Shown: positions 32,507-41,606, counted from the stretch's first letter. The stretch: 64,000 nucleotides of DNA from Erysipelotrichaceae bacterium (GCA_017454765.1 JAFTCJ010000020.1:1-64000); one strand, 5' to 3'. Numbers and translations: made by a program. The notes: generated from the letters alone by a model not told the origin.

Positions 32507-34111
32507 ATGAAACAGATCGATCTTGCGCAATATGGCATTACAGATGTAAAGGAAATCATCTATAATCCGTCTTATGAATTCCTCTTTGAAGAAGAGATGA
32601 AACCCGGTCTTGAGGGCTATGAAAAGGGTCAGCTGACTGAACTTGATGCGGTGAATGTCATGACCGGTATTTATACCGGACGTTCGCCCAAGGATAAATA
32701 TATCGTCATGGATGAGAAGTCGAAGGATACCGTCTGGTGGACAAAAGAGTCTTATCCCAATGACAATCACCCGATGTCGGAAGAAGTCTGGGAAAAAGTC
32801 AGGGATCTTGCCAGAAAACAGCTGAGCGGCAAGAGACTGTTTGTCGTGGATGCGTATTGCGGTGCCAACAAAGATACGAGGATGGCTGTGCGTTTCATCA
32901 TGGAAGTCGCATGGCAGGCTCACTTTGTCCGCAACATGTTCATCAAGCCGGGTGAAGAGGAACTGGAAGGATTCAAGCCCGATTTCATCGTATACTGCGC
33001 ATCCAAGGCGGAGGTCGAAGACTACAAGGACTTAGGTCTTAATTCCAGCACCTGTGTAGCTTTCAATATTACATCCAGGGAACAGGTGATCCTGAATACC
33101 TGGTACGGCGGCGAGATGAAGAAAGGCATGTTCTCAATGATGAACTACTACCTGCCTTTAAAAGGTATTGCATCGATGCATTGTTCCGCCAATACAGACA
33201 TGAACGGCGAGAATACGGCGATCTTCTTCGGACTTTCCGGTACAGGAAAAACGACCCTTTCTACCGATCCGAAGAGACTGCTGATTGGCGATGATGAGCA
33301 CGGCTGGGATGACAACGGCGTCTTTAACCTGGAAGGGGGATGCTATGCCAAGGTCATCAATCTTGATAAGGAATCTGAGCCGGATATCTACAACGCGATC
33401 AGAAGAGACGCATTATTGGAAAATGTAACGGTCGATGAAAACGGAATGATCGATTTTGCGGATAAATCAGTGACTGAGAACACGAGAGTTTCCTATCCGA
33501 TCGATCATATCGAAAAGATCGTGAGACCGGTATCGAGTGCTCCGGCTGCAGACAATGTCATCTTCTTATCGGCAGATGCTTTCGGCGTGCTTCCTCCTGT
33601 TTCGATCCTGACGCCTGAACAGACCCAGTATTATTTCCTGTCGGGCTTCACTGCCAAACTGGCGGGTACGGAAAGAGGCATCACCGAACCTACACCGACT
33701 TTCTCTGCCTGTTTCGGTCAGGCTTTCCTGGAGCTCCCTCCGGTCAAGTACGCTGAAGAACTGGTCAAGAGGATGAAGGCTTCCGGTGCCAGGGCATATC
33801 TGGTGAATACCGGCTGGAACGGCACAGGAAAGAGAATATCGATCAAAGACACCAGAGGCATCATCGATGCGATCCTGGGCGGTGCCATCAGCAGGTCTGA
33901 AACGAAAAAGATCCCGTATTTCGATTTTGAAGTACCGGTAGAGCTGGAAGGCGTCGATACGGGCATCCTGGATCCCAGAGATACCTATGAAAACAAAGGG
34001 GAATGGGACGAAAAGGCGAAGGATCTCGCTTCCCGTTTCATTCAGAATTTCCATAAATATGAAGACAACGAGGCAGGAAAGGCTCTGGTAAATGCCGGAC
34101 CGAAACTGTGA
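32507..34111 (+). CDS. pckA: Phosphoenolpyruvate carboxykinase (ATP)
   Basis: Enzyme of 534 residues interconverting PEP + CO2 + ADP and oxaloacetate + ATP. In fermenters it usually runs toward oxaloacetate, making ATP. The ATP-type P-loop is '[12 protein letters not shown]' (about 241-252), with metal site '[24 protein letters not shown]' and 'TGRSPKDKY' near 57-65. The frame opens at 32411, but AAAGAAAGGAGATCTT precedes the ATG at 32507, where the family sequence begins. The carboxyltransferase that removes CO2 from oxaloacetate starts 21 bases downstream, so product is handed directly to the Na+ pump. Confidence 0.95.
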   Translation: MKQIDLAQYGITDVKEIIYNPSYEFLFEEEMKPGLEGYEKGQLTELDAVNVMTGIYTGRSPKDKYIVMDEKSKDTVWWTKESYPNDNHPMSEEVWEKVRDLARKQLSGKRLFVVDAYCGANKDTRMAVRFIMEVAWQAHFVRNMFIKPGEEELEGFKPDFIVYCASKAEVEDYKDLGLNSSTCVAFNITSREQVILNTWYGGEMKKGMFSMMNYYLPLKGIASMHCSANTDMNGENTAIFFGLSGTGKTTLSTDPKRLLIGDDEHGWDDNGVFNLEGGCYAKVINLDKESEPDIYNAIRRDALLENVTVDENGMIDFADKSVTENTRVSYPIDHIEKIVRPVSSAPAADNVIFLSADAFGVLPPVSILTPEQTQYYFLSGFTAKLAGTERGITEPTPTFSACFGQAFLELPPVKYAEELVKRMKASGARAYLVNTGWNGTGKRISIKDTRGIIDAILGGAISRSETKKIPYFDFEVPVELEGVDTGILDPRDTYENKGEWDEKAKDLASRFIQNFHKYEDNEAGKALVNAGPKL

Positions 34112-34132
34112 TCGTTTCTGTGAGGGGATGAT

Positions 34133-35506
34133 ATGGTAAGGATTGTTGAGACCTCGGTGCGTGACGGACATCAGTCACTGCTGGCGACGAGAATGACGAC
34201 GGAAGAAGTCGTACGTCTGTGCAGCATTTTTGATGATGTCGGCTATCACGCGATCGAGATGTGGGGCGGTGCGACTTTCGATGCCGCCATGCGTTTTCTG
34301 AACGAAGACCCCTGGGACAGACTCAGGGAGGTCAAGAAGGTCTGCCGCAAGACAAAACTGCAGATGCTGTTCAGGGGACAGAATATTCTTGGTTACAGGC
34401 ATTATTCCGATGATGTCGTGGACATGTTCTGCAAGAAGTCGATCGAAAACGGCATCGACATCATCCGTGTTTTTGATGCTTTAAACGATATCAGGAATCT
34501 GAAACAGGCCGTGGAGTCGACCAAGAAGTACGGCGGAGAGTGTCAGATCGCTCTTTCCTATACGACTTCGCCCGTGCATACGATCGAGTATTTTGTCAAT
34601 CTGGCAAAGGATATCGAAAAGCTCGGTGCCGATTCTTTGTGCATCAAGGACATGGCCGGCATCCTGCTTCCGGAAGATGCGACGGAACTGGTCAGTGTCC
34701 TGAAAAGGGAGATCTCGATCCCTCTGGAGCTGCATTCCCACGCAACGGCCGGTGTTTCTGAGATGACTTATCTGGCTGCCATCAGAGCAGGCGTAGATAT
34801 CGTCGATACTTCGCTGTCGCCTTTGTCCGGCGGTACGGCCCAGCCTTCGACACAGGCTCTGGCTGCCGGGCTGAAGGGAACCAAATACGACCCGAAACTT
34901 GATTTCGATGTCCTGCATGAGGCAGAACCGGAGATGACGAAGATCGTAGACAAATACATCAGAAACGGTCTGCTCATCCCCAAATCAATGGAAGTCAATC
35001 CCAATATCCTGACTTATCAGGTACCGGGCGGCATGCTTTCAAACATGATCCGTCAGCTTTCCGATCAGGGAGCCATGGACCGCTACGACGAAGTCCTCAA
35101 TGAGATCCCGCGGGTCAGAAAGGATCTGGGTTATCCGCCGCTGGTCACACCGATGTCGCAGATGGTGGGCACGCAGGCAGTGCTCAATGTCCTCAACGGC
35201 GAGCGTTACAAGATGTGCACCAGAGAGGTCAGGGATTATCTGCACGGAAAATACGGCAAGCCTGCTGCTCCGGTCAACAAGGTGGTGAGGAAAAAGATCA
35301 TCGGTTTCGATGATGTCATCACCTGCCGTCCGGCCGATCTGCTGGAACCGGAATTCGAAAAACTGAAGAAGCGCTATGCCGATATCGCCAAGAGCGATGA
35401 GGACGTGCTGTCACTGGCGCTGTTTGAGAACGTTGCCTCTGATTTTCTCAAGAGAAAGTACGGAAAGCAAGACAACGAATATGACGAATTTGAGATGTAT
35501 ATCTAG
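34133..35506 (+). CDS. oadA: Oxaloacetate decarboxylase alpha chain (carboxyltransferase, no biotin domain)
   Basis: Cytosolic carboxyltransferase of 457 residues that moves the carboxyl group of oxaloacetate to biotin, releasing pyruvate. The TIM-barrel metal site is 'ETSVRDGHQSLLATRM' at about 5-20, with the carboxylated lysine in 'SLCIKDMAGIL' and His residues in 'LELHSHATAG'. 'DTSLSPLSGGTAQPSTQ' is typical of OadA/5S subunits. A post-barrel helical domain follows, but the biotin domain usually fused to OadA is missing and encoded separately at 35770. A GAGGGGATGAT site precedes the ATG. Confidence 0.93.
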   Translation: MVRIVETSVRDGHQSLLATRMTTEEVVRLCSIFDDVGYHAIEMWGGATFDAAMRFLNEDPWDRLREVKKVCRKTKLQMLFRGQNILGYRHYSDDVVDMFCKKSIENGIDIIRVFDALNDIRNLKQAVESTKKYGGECQIALSYTTSPVHTIEYFVNLAKDIEKLGADSLCIKDMAGILLPEDATELVSVLKREISIPLELHSHATAGVSEMTYLAAIRAGVDIVDTSLSPLSGGTAQPSTQALAAGLKGTKYDPKLDFDVLHEAEPEMTKIVDKYIRNGLLIPKSMEVNPNILTYQVPGGMLSNMIRQLSDQGAMDRYDEVLNEIPRVRKDLGYPPLVTPMSQMVGTQAVLNVLNGERYKMCTREVRDYLHGKYGKPAAPVNKVVRKKIIGFDDVITCRPADLLEPEFEKLKKRYADIAKSDEDVLSLALFENVASDFLKRKYGKQDNEYDEFEMYI

Positions 35507-35515
35507 GAGGATGAT

Positions 35516-35770
35516 ATGGAACTGATCAGCAGATATTCCGGTATTATCGCCATCATCGTTTATTCGCTCATACTGGCGCTGATACTGAAGTTTTCCGGAA
35601 AGAAGGAAAAGAAGAAAGACATCAAAGAAACATTGATCAGAAAGAAGAATGATACACCGTTGGATCCTGATGACGAGGATGCGACGATCGCCTGCCTGGT
35701 GGCAGCGATCGAATGCCGCAATGAAACAAAGAAGAATGTCAGGATCGTCAGTGTAAGGGAGGTCAGATAA
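35516..35770 (+). CDS. oadG: OadG-like small membrane subunit
   Basis: Protein of 84 residues with one N-terminal membrane helix ('SGIIAIIVYSLILALILKF', about 7-25) followed by a lysine-rich cytosolic segment and an acidic tail. Position and shape fit the gamma/delta chain that fixes the carboxyltransferase and biotin carrier to the membrane pump. TCTAGGAGG precedes the ATG by a few bases. Its stop overlaps the carrier start by one base. The symbol is given by analogy; similarity beyond architecture is low, as is usual for this subunit. Confidence 0.75.
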   Translation: MELISRYSGIIAIIVYSLILALILKFSGKKEKKKDIKETLIRKKNDTPLDPDDEDATIACLVAAIECRNETKKNVRIVSVREVR

Positions 35771-36108
35771 TGAAGATCTATAAAGTCAAGGTCAACGGCA
35801 AGGTCTACGAAGTGGAAGTGGAAGCTGTTGATGAAGTCAAGGGGAGCGTCGAGGCTCCGGTAAAAAAAGAAGTGAAAGAGACTGTATCCGAAGGAAAGAA
35901 GCAGATACAGGCTCCGATCGCCGGCAAGATCCTGGATGTCACTGTGAATGTCGGTGATATGGTCAAGGAAGGACAGACGGTCGCCCGTATCGAGGCCATG
36001 AAACTGGAAAACGAGATCCAGTCGGCCTTTGACGGCAGGGTCGCGCAGATTCTGGTCAAGACCGGAGATGACGTCCGCAACAAGGATGTACTGATCATCC
36101 TGGAGTGA
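35770..36108 (+). CDS. Biotin carboxyl carrier protein of the decarboxylase
   Basis: Protein of 112 residues: an N-terminal OadA-like strand region, an Ala/Pro/Lys/Val linker (about 25-45) and a biotinyl domain (about 46-112) with biotin on Lys78 in 'IEAMKLENEI'. It shuttles CO2 from the carboxyltransferase to the OadB pump, where decarboxylation drives Na+ export. The biotin ligase gene begins at its stop codon (TGATG overlap), so carrier and modifying enzyme are co-translated. Confidence 0.93.
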   Translation: MKIYKVKVNGKVYEVEVEAVDEVKGSVEAPVKKEVKETVSEGKKQIQAPIAGKILDVTVNVGDMVKEGQTVARIEAMKLENEIQSAFDGRVAQILVKTGDDVRNKDVLIILE

Positions 36109-36821
36109 TGAAAGAGCTTTTCTTTGAAACGATCGATTCGACTAACTCTTATCTGAAGGATCATTATCGGGATCTCGATGATATGACCTTCGTGTCTGCG
36201 GATTATCAGTCAGAAGGAAAAGGAAGAGGTTCTAGGAAGTGGCTGTCTGATAAGGGAGCCAATCTCATGTTTTCGTTCCTGGTAAAGGATGAAGAGGTAA
36301 TGAAACGTTACCCTGAACTCTCGCTTCTGTGTGCCTTCAGTGTGCTGGAAGTTTTGAATTCCTTTGGAATCAGCGATCTGATGATCAAGTGGCCCAACGA
36401 CGTCTATGTGAAGGATGCCAAGATCTGCGGGATCCTATTGGAAGGAATATCCCGTGAGAAGCCCGACTGCATCGTCTGCGGCATCGGGATCAATGTGAAT
36501 CAGACGGATTTTGAAGAGGAATTTGCGACAGAAGCGGTCTCCATGAGGATGCTTCTGAAAGAAAACGTTGAGATCGGCGAATTAAGAAAAAAAGTTTATC
36601 GGAAGATAAACGAAAATATTGAACAACTGAAACGCGGATATGATTTTCATAAGCAGATCGATGCTTATGATTATCTGCGGGGAAAGACTGCTTATGCTTT
36701 GATCGGAAATGAAAGAAAGCAGGTCGATATCCTGGGGATCGATCATGACTGTTCCCTGAAGGTCAGGGATGGTGACAGTATCATGAATCTGAATTCCTCG
36801 GAGATCACTTTCCATTTGTAA
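36108..36821 (+). CDS. birA: Biotin-protein ligase (no DNA-binding domain)
   Basis: Class I biotin ligase of 237 residues that activates biotin as biotinyl-AMP and joins it to a lysine. Motifs are 'GKGRGSRKWLS' (about 39-49, binding biotinyl-AMP) and 'KWPNDVYVKDAKICGILLEG' (about 93-112), plus an SH3-like C-terminus. The helix-turn-helix of bifunctional BirA is absent, so it does not repress transcription. GTG 36105 is in frame, but ATG 36108, overlapping the carrier stop, is preferred. Its placement inside the Na+-pump operon implies that it serves this carrier. Confidence 0.92.
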   Translation: MKELFFETIDSTNSYLKDHYRDLDDMTFVSADYQSEGKGRGSRKWLSDKGANLMFSFLVKDEEVMKRYPELSLLCAFSVLEVLNSFGISDLMIKWPNDVYVKDAKICGILLEGISREKPDCIVCGIGINVNQTDFEEEFATEAVSMRMLLKENVEIGELRKKVYRKINENIEQLKRGYDFHKQIDAYDYLRGKTAYALIGNERKQVDILGIDHDCSLKVRDGDSIMNLNSSEITFHL

Positions 36822-36832
36822 GGGGGATATCT

Positions 36833-37951
36833 ATGAGTTTTCTGTATGAGAATCTGCTTGCCCTGACCTGGCAGCAGGTAACGATGTGGGTGATAGGAGG
36901 TGTCCTGATCTATCTGGCGATCGCCAAAGACATGGAACCTTCACTGCTGCTGCCGATCGGTTTCGGAGCGATATTGGTCAATCTGCCTCTGTCGGGAGCT
37001 GTCAATCAGTTTATCAACGGCATTTTTCAGGAAGGTCCGCTGTCATCGCTCTATGATGCGGGTATTGCCAACGAGCTGTTCCCGCTGCTGCTGTTTATCG
37101 GTATCGGTGCGATGTGTGATTTCGGTCCGCTGCTGACAAATCCGGCCCTGATGATGTTTGGAGCGGCAGCACAGTTCGGTATCTTCTTTACCTTCTGTCT
37201 GGCTTCGATGTTTTTCCCGGTCAACGATGCGGCTTCGATCGCAACGATCGGTGCGGCCGACGGTCCCACAGCCATCGTCGTGGCTCAGAAGCTGCATTCC
37301 ACCTATCTGGGTCCGATCATGGTCGCGGCCTATTCCTACATGGCACTGGTCCCGATCATCCAGCCGCCGGTCATCCGTCTGCTGACAAGCAGGAAAGAGC
37401 GCATGATCCGCATGGACTATGAACCCAAGGATGTCTCCAGGACGACCAGGATCCTGTTCCCGATCATCATCACGGTCATTGCCGGCCTGATCTCTCCGGC
37501 ATCGGTATCACTGGTCGGTTTCCTGATGTTCGGCAATCTTTTGAAAGAATGCGGTGTCCTCAACGGACTTTCCGATACGGCACAGGGTGCCATGGCCAAC
37601 ATGATCACCCTGTTACTTGGCATCACGGTCGCATCACAGATGCAGGCGGAGAACTTCCTGCAGGTCGATACGCTGATGATCCTGGGCATGGGTCTGTTCG
37701 CCTTCGTCTTCGATACGGCAGGCGGCGTCATGTTTGCGAAGCTGCTGAATCTGTTCTTAAAGAAAAAGGTCAATCCGATGATCGGCGCTGCCGGTATCTC
37801 GGCCTTCCCGATGTCGGGCAGGATCATCCACAAGATGGGTCTTGAGGAAGACAATCAGAACTTCCTGCTGATGCATTCGATGGGCGTCAATGTTTCCGGA
37901 CAGATCGCTTCGGTCATCGCCGGCGGTCTGATCATGAGTTTCTTCATGTAA
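36833..37951 (+). CDS. oadB: Na+-translocating decarboxylase beta subunit
   Basis: Membrane pump of 372 residues that decarboxylates carboxybiotin and uses the energy to export Na+. Multiple helices and the family core 'PLLLFIGIGAMCDFGPLL', 'AATFG'-like 'AAAQFGIFFTFCLA' and 'IATIGAADGPTAIVVA' (the conserved region near Asp203 of characterised OadB) are present. 'GRIIHKMG' and 'GVNVSGQIASVIAGG' fit the late helices. AAGGGGGATATCT precedes the ATG. A 47-codon gene follows after nine bases. Confidence 0.94.
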   Translation: MSFLYENLLALTWQQVTMWVIGGVLIYLAIAKDMEPSLLLPIGFGAILVNLPLSGAVNQFINGIFQEGPLSSLYDAGIANELFPLLLFIGIGAMCDFGPLLTNPALMMFGAAAQFGIFFTFCLASMFFPVNDAASIATIGAADGPTAIVVAQKLHSTYLGPIMVAAYSYMALVPIIQPPVIRLLTSRKERMIRMDYEPKDVSRTTRILFPIIITVIAGLISPASVSLVGFLMFGNLLKECGVLNGLSDTAQGAMANMITLLLGITVASQMQAENFLQVDTLMILGMGLFAFVFDTAGGVMFAKLLNLFLKKKVNPMIGAAGISAFPMSGRIIHKMGLEEDNQNFLLMHSMGVNVSGQIASVIAGGLIMSFFM

Positions 37952-37960
37952 GGAGGATCT

Positions 37961-38104
37961 ATGAGTTTCACACCGATGAATTTTGTGTACAATCTGGTCT
38001 ATATCTTCAAAGGGGAACTGGGTCTCTTCTTTGCCTTAGGCATCATCGCCTTGTCGACGATTGTGCTCAACAGGATTTTTACGGATCATGATCAAAAGGA
38101 ATGA
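37961..38104 (+). CDS. 47-residue membrane protein ending the pckA-oad operon
   Basis: Small gene easily missed by length cut-offs. A perfect AGGAGG lies four bases before ATG 37961, and the stop codon TGA (38102-38104) sits inside the operon terminator. It reads 'MSFTPMNFVYNLVY' (amphipathic), then one membrane helix 'GLFFALGIIALSTIVL', then a polar 'DHDQKE' tail. It could be a small stabilising subunit of the pump, comparable in size to the epsilon chain of methylmalonyl-CoA decarboxylase, but I cannot show homology. Confidence 0.8.
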   Translation: MSFTPMNFVYNLVYIFKGELGLFFALGIIALSTIVLNRIFTDHDQKE

Positions 38105-38121
38105 GGTTTCATTCCTTTTTT
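38094..38121 (+). terminator. Terminator of the pckA-oad operon
   Basis: Eleven-pair stem AAAAGGAATGA / TCATTCCTTTT (38094-38104 with 38109-38119), loop GGTT, T-tail. The 47-codon gene ends within the left arm. Confidence 0.9.
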
Positions 38122-38138
38122 CATATAATGAAAGCAGT

Positions 38139-38978
38139 ATGAACAAAAAAAAGATCGTTGCCAGCATCATGCTGATCCTGGCTCCGCTGCTGTGGGGCCT
38201 GTCTTATTCATTTCAGTCGATGTCGACCGAATCACTGGGTTCTTTTTCGATCGTGTTTTTCAAGGGCATCGGTTCGATCGTTCTGCTGCCGATCCTGATC
38301 TTTCAGAAAAGGAGATTTAATTTCAGATCTGTCAGAGGGGGCATCCTGATCGGTCTCTTTGTGTTTCTGGGCTGTTTCTTTCAGCAGCTGGGCATCAAGT
38401 ATTCCACGATCTCCAAAGCCAGTTTCATCACGGCGCTTTATATATTGTTTGTGCCTCTGATCCAGATCTTCATGGGGAAAAAGGTGTCTGTGAAGATATG
38501 GATTTCTGTCCTGGTGGCAGCGATCGGTCTTTATTTTCTGTGCATGCATTCCGATACCGGCATCAACAAGGGGGATTTCTTCCTGCTTGCCGGATCGGTC
38601 ATGTTCGCATTGCAGATCATCGCCATCGATTATTATGTGAAGGACTGCGATCCTCTGGTCCTGACTTTTGTCTATGAATTTTCCCTGTCGGTGTTTGCGC
38701 TGATCGCTGTGTTCTTCTTTGAAAAGATCGATCTTTCAGCGGTGAAAGAGGCCCTGCTGCCTTTGCTTTATCTGGTCTTTGTCAGCGGCATTCTGGCGCA
38801 GTATCTGCAGACCCGTTATCAGAAGGATCTGGATCCTTCGCTGGCTTCCTTGCTGATGAGTTTTGAATCGGTCTTCGGTGCGTTTTTCGGCTGGCTGATC
38901 ATGCATCAGACACTGAGTTTCAAGGAGATCTTCGGCTGTATCCTGGTCTTTCTCGCCATTCTGCTGGCGGAATCATAA
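38139..38978 (+). CDS. EamA/DMT family transporter
   Basis: Drug/metabolite-type exporter of 279 residues with ten membrane helices in two EamA repeats. 'PLLWGLSYSFQS' opens helix 1, 'SFITALYILFVPLIQIFMGKK' lies near the end of the first repeat, and 'SLLMSFESVFGAFFGWLIMHQTLS' ends the second. The substrate is unknown; members export amino acids or metabolites. The frame extends back to 38061, but TATAAT (38124-38129) is nine bases before ATG 38139 and there is no Shine-Dalgarno, so the message is probably leaderless. Confidence 0.9.
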   Translation: MNKKKIVASIMLILAPLLWGLSYSFQSMSTESLGSFSIVFFKGIGSIVLLPILIFQKRRFNFRSVRGGILIGLFVFLGCFFQQLGIKYSTISKASFITALYILFVPLIQIFMGKKVSVKIWISVLVAAIGLYFLCMHSDTGINKGDFFLLAGSVMFALQIIAIDYYVKDCDPLVLTFVYEFSLSVFALIAVFFFEKIDLSAVKEALLPLLYLVFVSGILAQYLQTRYQKDLDPSLASLLMSFESVFGAFFGWLIMHQTLSFKEIFGCILVFLAILLAES

Positions 38979-38982
38979 ATAC

Positions 38983-39010
38983 TTGTTTTTCAGAAATAAT
39001 GAGATATAAT
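38983..39010 (+). promoter_or_regulatory. Promoter of the MarR-ABC operon
   Basis: TTGTTT (38983-38988), 16-base spacer, TATAAT (39005-39010). The palindrome at 39014-39039 begins three bases after the -10. Confidence 0.7.
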
Positions 39011-39013
39011 AGA

Positions 39014-39039
39014 AATAGTTAGTTTCCAAACTAATTATT
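39014..39039. promoter_or_regulatory. Probable MarR operator
   Basis: Palindrome AATAGTTAGTTT-CC-AAACTAATTATT with one mismatch between the twelve-base arms; the inner TTAGTTT/AAACTAA arms are perfect. It spans the predicted start of transcription of the MarR gene, the usual place for autorepression by this family. Confidence 0.75.
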
Positions 39040-39055
39040 TTTTTGAGGAAGATTT

Positions 39056-39502
39056 ATGGACAGAAGTTTAACGAAAGAGATCGGATATCTGAATCATATG
39101 ATCAGAAAGTATATGTCCGGAGATCATGAGCCGCATAAGGAATTCAACTTTACGCAGTTTCAGGTCATCGGCTATCTTTTCAGACACCAGGATGAGGATA
39201 TCTGCCAGAAGGATCTGGAAGTTGAGACCGGTCTGAAGAAGGCTTCGATGACCGGCTGTCTGGATGCTTTGGAGAAAAAGGGCGCCATCATCCGGGAAAC
39301 AGCAAAGGATGACAGACGCCGGAATTATATCCGCATGACGGACCGGATGAGAAAAGTTGAAAAGGATTTCCGGGAAAGAAACAGCAGACTTGACTCTCTG
39401 ATCACAAAGAACATCAGTGAAAGTGATCTGGAAGTTTTTCTGAAAGTGATGGACCAGATCAGGGAGAACATCAGGGAGGCGGAACATGAAACTGATATTT
39501 AA
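39056..39502 (+). CDS. MarR family transcriptional regulator
   Basis: Winged-helix repressor of 148 residues: 'FTQFQVIGYLFRHQDEDICQKDLEVETGLKKASMTGCLDALEKKG' (quoted in segments) is the HTH, and 'DDRRRNYIRMTD' is the wing with its family-typical Asp-Arg-Arg. It most likely represses its own operon, releasing DNA on binding a small toxic compound. GAGGAAGA precedes the ATG. Its 3' end overlaps the first ABC gene by 17 bases, so exporter and regulator are made together. Confidence 0.92.
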   Translation: MDRSLTKEIGYLNHMIRKYMSGDHEPHKEFNFTQFQVIGYLFRHQDEDICQKDLEVETGLKKASMTGCLDALEKKGAIIRETAKDDRRRNYIRMTDRMRKVEKDFRERNSRLDSLITKNISESDLEVFLKVMDQIRENIREAEHETDI

Positions 39503-41606
39503 ATATCTGAAGCCTTATCTGCTGGTCGTTGCGGCAGTAGTCGCACTGACATTCATTCAGGTCCAGACGGAACTGACTTTGCCTGACTACATGTCATCGA
39601 TCGTCACTGACGGTATCCAGTACGGCGGCATCAGTGAAGAGGCGCCGTTGGTGCTGACAGCGGAAGATATGGAACTGATACAGAGATTCATGTCTGACGA
39701 TGACAAAGCCGTTATACAGAAACAGTATCAGCTGATCAGTGCCGGAGCTACAGCAGTTGTCGATCATGAACAGATCAGATTCGAAAGCGATGTCTGGCTT
39801 TTGAAGGACTCTGATGAGAAGCTTGTTTCGATCATGAAAGAACCGCTGGTCTATACCTATATGGCGAAGCTGAATGATATCGATCTGAATCAGGAAAACG
39901 ATGTGCTCAAGGCACAGATCGCAAAGGATCTGGAAGGCCTTGAGGATAACTATGTCTCCATGGTCAGACTTTATATCAGGGATCTTTATAAGAATGTCGG
40001 CATGTCCGTTGAAAACATTCAGACGGATTATATCCTTTCAGCCGGACTCAAGATGCTGGGGATCGCTGCGATCGGTGTTGCCGTGCAGCTTTTGTCGACT
40101 TATCTTTCAACCAAGACGGCTGCCAGAGTGGCCGCGAAGATGCGCAAGGATGTCTTTGAAAAAGTCGAATCCTTCTCTTCAAGCGAATTTTCAAGGTTTT
40201 CGACCTCTTCGCTGATCACCAGGAGCGGCAACGACATCACCAAGATACAGCAGCTGATCCAGCTGATGATGCGGATGATGCTGATGTCGCCGATCATGGG
40301 CATCACGGCCGTTTTCAAGGTCCTGCGTTATCCTAATATCTCCTGGCTGCTGATCGTGGCGATCGGTGTGATCATTTCCGCCATGGTCGTGCTGGCTGTC
40401 TTTGCGGTGCCCAAGTTTGAGGTCATCCAGAAACTGACCGACAGACTTAACAATGTCATGAGGGAATTCCTTGACGGAATGCCCGTCATCCGGGCTTTCA
40501 ATTCACAGAAGACCGAAGAGGAGAAATTCGACGAGATCAATACGGAATTCCGCAGAGTCGACCGTTTCGTATCCAATGTCATGAACATCATGGGACCGAT
40601 CATGACCTTTGTCATGAACGGACTGACGGTGGCCATCACCTGGTTTGCGGCAAAGCAGATCGATATCGATGCGATGAGCATCGGCGATATGATGGCTTTC
40701 TCGCAATATGCGATCCATGTCGTCATGTCCTTCATGATGGTGACGGTCATGTTTTTCATGATCCCGCGTTCGCTGGTATCGGTCAGACGTGTGAAAGAAG
40801 TACTGGATACGGAAAACACGATCTTCGATCCCGAAGAACCCAAAGAGCTGCCTGAAGAGAACGGGACCCTGGCTTTTGAACATGTGAGTTTCCGTTATCC
40901 GGGTGCGGAGGAATCCGTTCTGGAAGACATCAGCTTTGAAGCAAAGCCGGGCGAAACTGTCGCTCTGATCGGTTCGACCGGTTCAGGCAAATCGACGATC
41001 ATCAAACTGATCCCGCGTCTGTTTGACGTGAGCGAAGGAAGGATCACGTACTGCGGTCTGGATATCAGGGATGTCGCCCAGAAGCAGCTGCATGACAAGA
41101 TCGGTCTGGCGACCCAGAAGGCGATCTTGTTCAGCGGAAACATACGTTCCAATATCGAATTCGGCAGACAGATCTCCAAAGAGGATCTGGAAGAAGCCAT
41201 CCGGATCTCACAGTCGGAAAACATCATCGCTGAAAAGGAAGAAGGTCTTGAAGCGCCGATCACCCAGGGAGGCACCAATGTTTCCGGAGGACAGAAACAG
41301 CGTCTTTCCATTGCCAGGGCTCTGGCGGAAAAGCGCAATATCTATATTTTCGATGACAGTTTTTCGGCTCTGGATTATGAGACCGACAGGAAACTGAGAA
41401 GGGCTCTCAAAAAACTGATCGATGCCAGCAAGTCTACAGTGCTCATCGTTGCCCAGAGGATCTCGACGATCCGTCATGCCGACAAGATCATCGTTCTGGA
41501 TGAAGGAAGGATCGTCGGAGAAGGAAAGCATGAGGATCTGCTGCAGAACTGCGAAGTTTACAGACAGATCGCCTACTCGCAGCTTTCAAAGGAGGAACTT
41601 GCCTGA
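39486..41606 (+). CDS. Heterodimeric ABC exporter, degenerate-site half (pair 1)
   Basis: Type IV exporter half-transporter of 706 residues. Between membrane helices 1 and 2 there is an extra domain of about 145 residues (about 35-180), predicted outside the membrane. The ATPase domain has Walker A 'GSTGSGKSTII', signature 'VSGGQ' and Walker B 'IYIFDDSFSALD', with Asp in place of the catalytic Glu. It overlaps the MarR gene at the front and abuts its partner at 41606, so the two form one efflux pump, presumably for the compound sensed by MarR. Confidence 0.93.
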   Translation: MKLIFKYLKPYLLVVAAVVALTFIQVQTELTLPDYMSSIVTDGIQYGGISEEAPLVLTAEDMELIQRFMSDDDKAVIQKQYQLISAGATAVVDHEQIRFESDVWLLKDSDEKLVSIMKEPLVYTYMAKLNDIDLNQENDVLKAQIAKDLEGLEDNYVSMVRLYIRDLYKNVGMSVENIQTDYILSAGLKMLGIAAIGVAVQLLSTYLSTKTAARVAAKMRKDVFEKVESFSSSEFSRFSTSSLITRSGNDITKIQQLIQLMMRMMLMSPIMGITAVFKVLRYPNISWLLIVAIGVIISAMVVLAVFAVPKFEVIQKLTDRLNNVMREFLDGMPVIRAFNSQKTEEEKFDEINTEFRRVDRFVSNVMNIMGPIMTFVMNGLTVAITWFAAKQIDIDAMSIGDMMAFSQYAIHVVMSFMMVTVMFFMIPRSLVSVRRVKEVLDTENTIFDPEEPKELPEENGTLAFEHVSFRYPGAEESVLEDISFEAKPGETVALIGSTGSGKSTIIKLIPRLFDVSEGRITYCGLDIRDVAQKQLHDKIGLATQKAILFSGNIRSNIEFGRQISKEDLEEAIRISQSENIIAEKEEGLEAPITQGGTNVSGGQKQRLSIARALAEKRNIYIFDDSFSALDYETDRKLRRALKKLIDASKSTVLIVAQRISTIRHADKIIVLDEGRIVGEGKHEDLLQNCEVYRQIAYSQLSKEELA

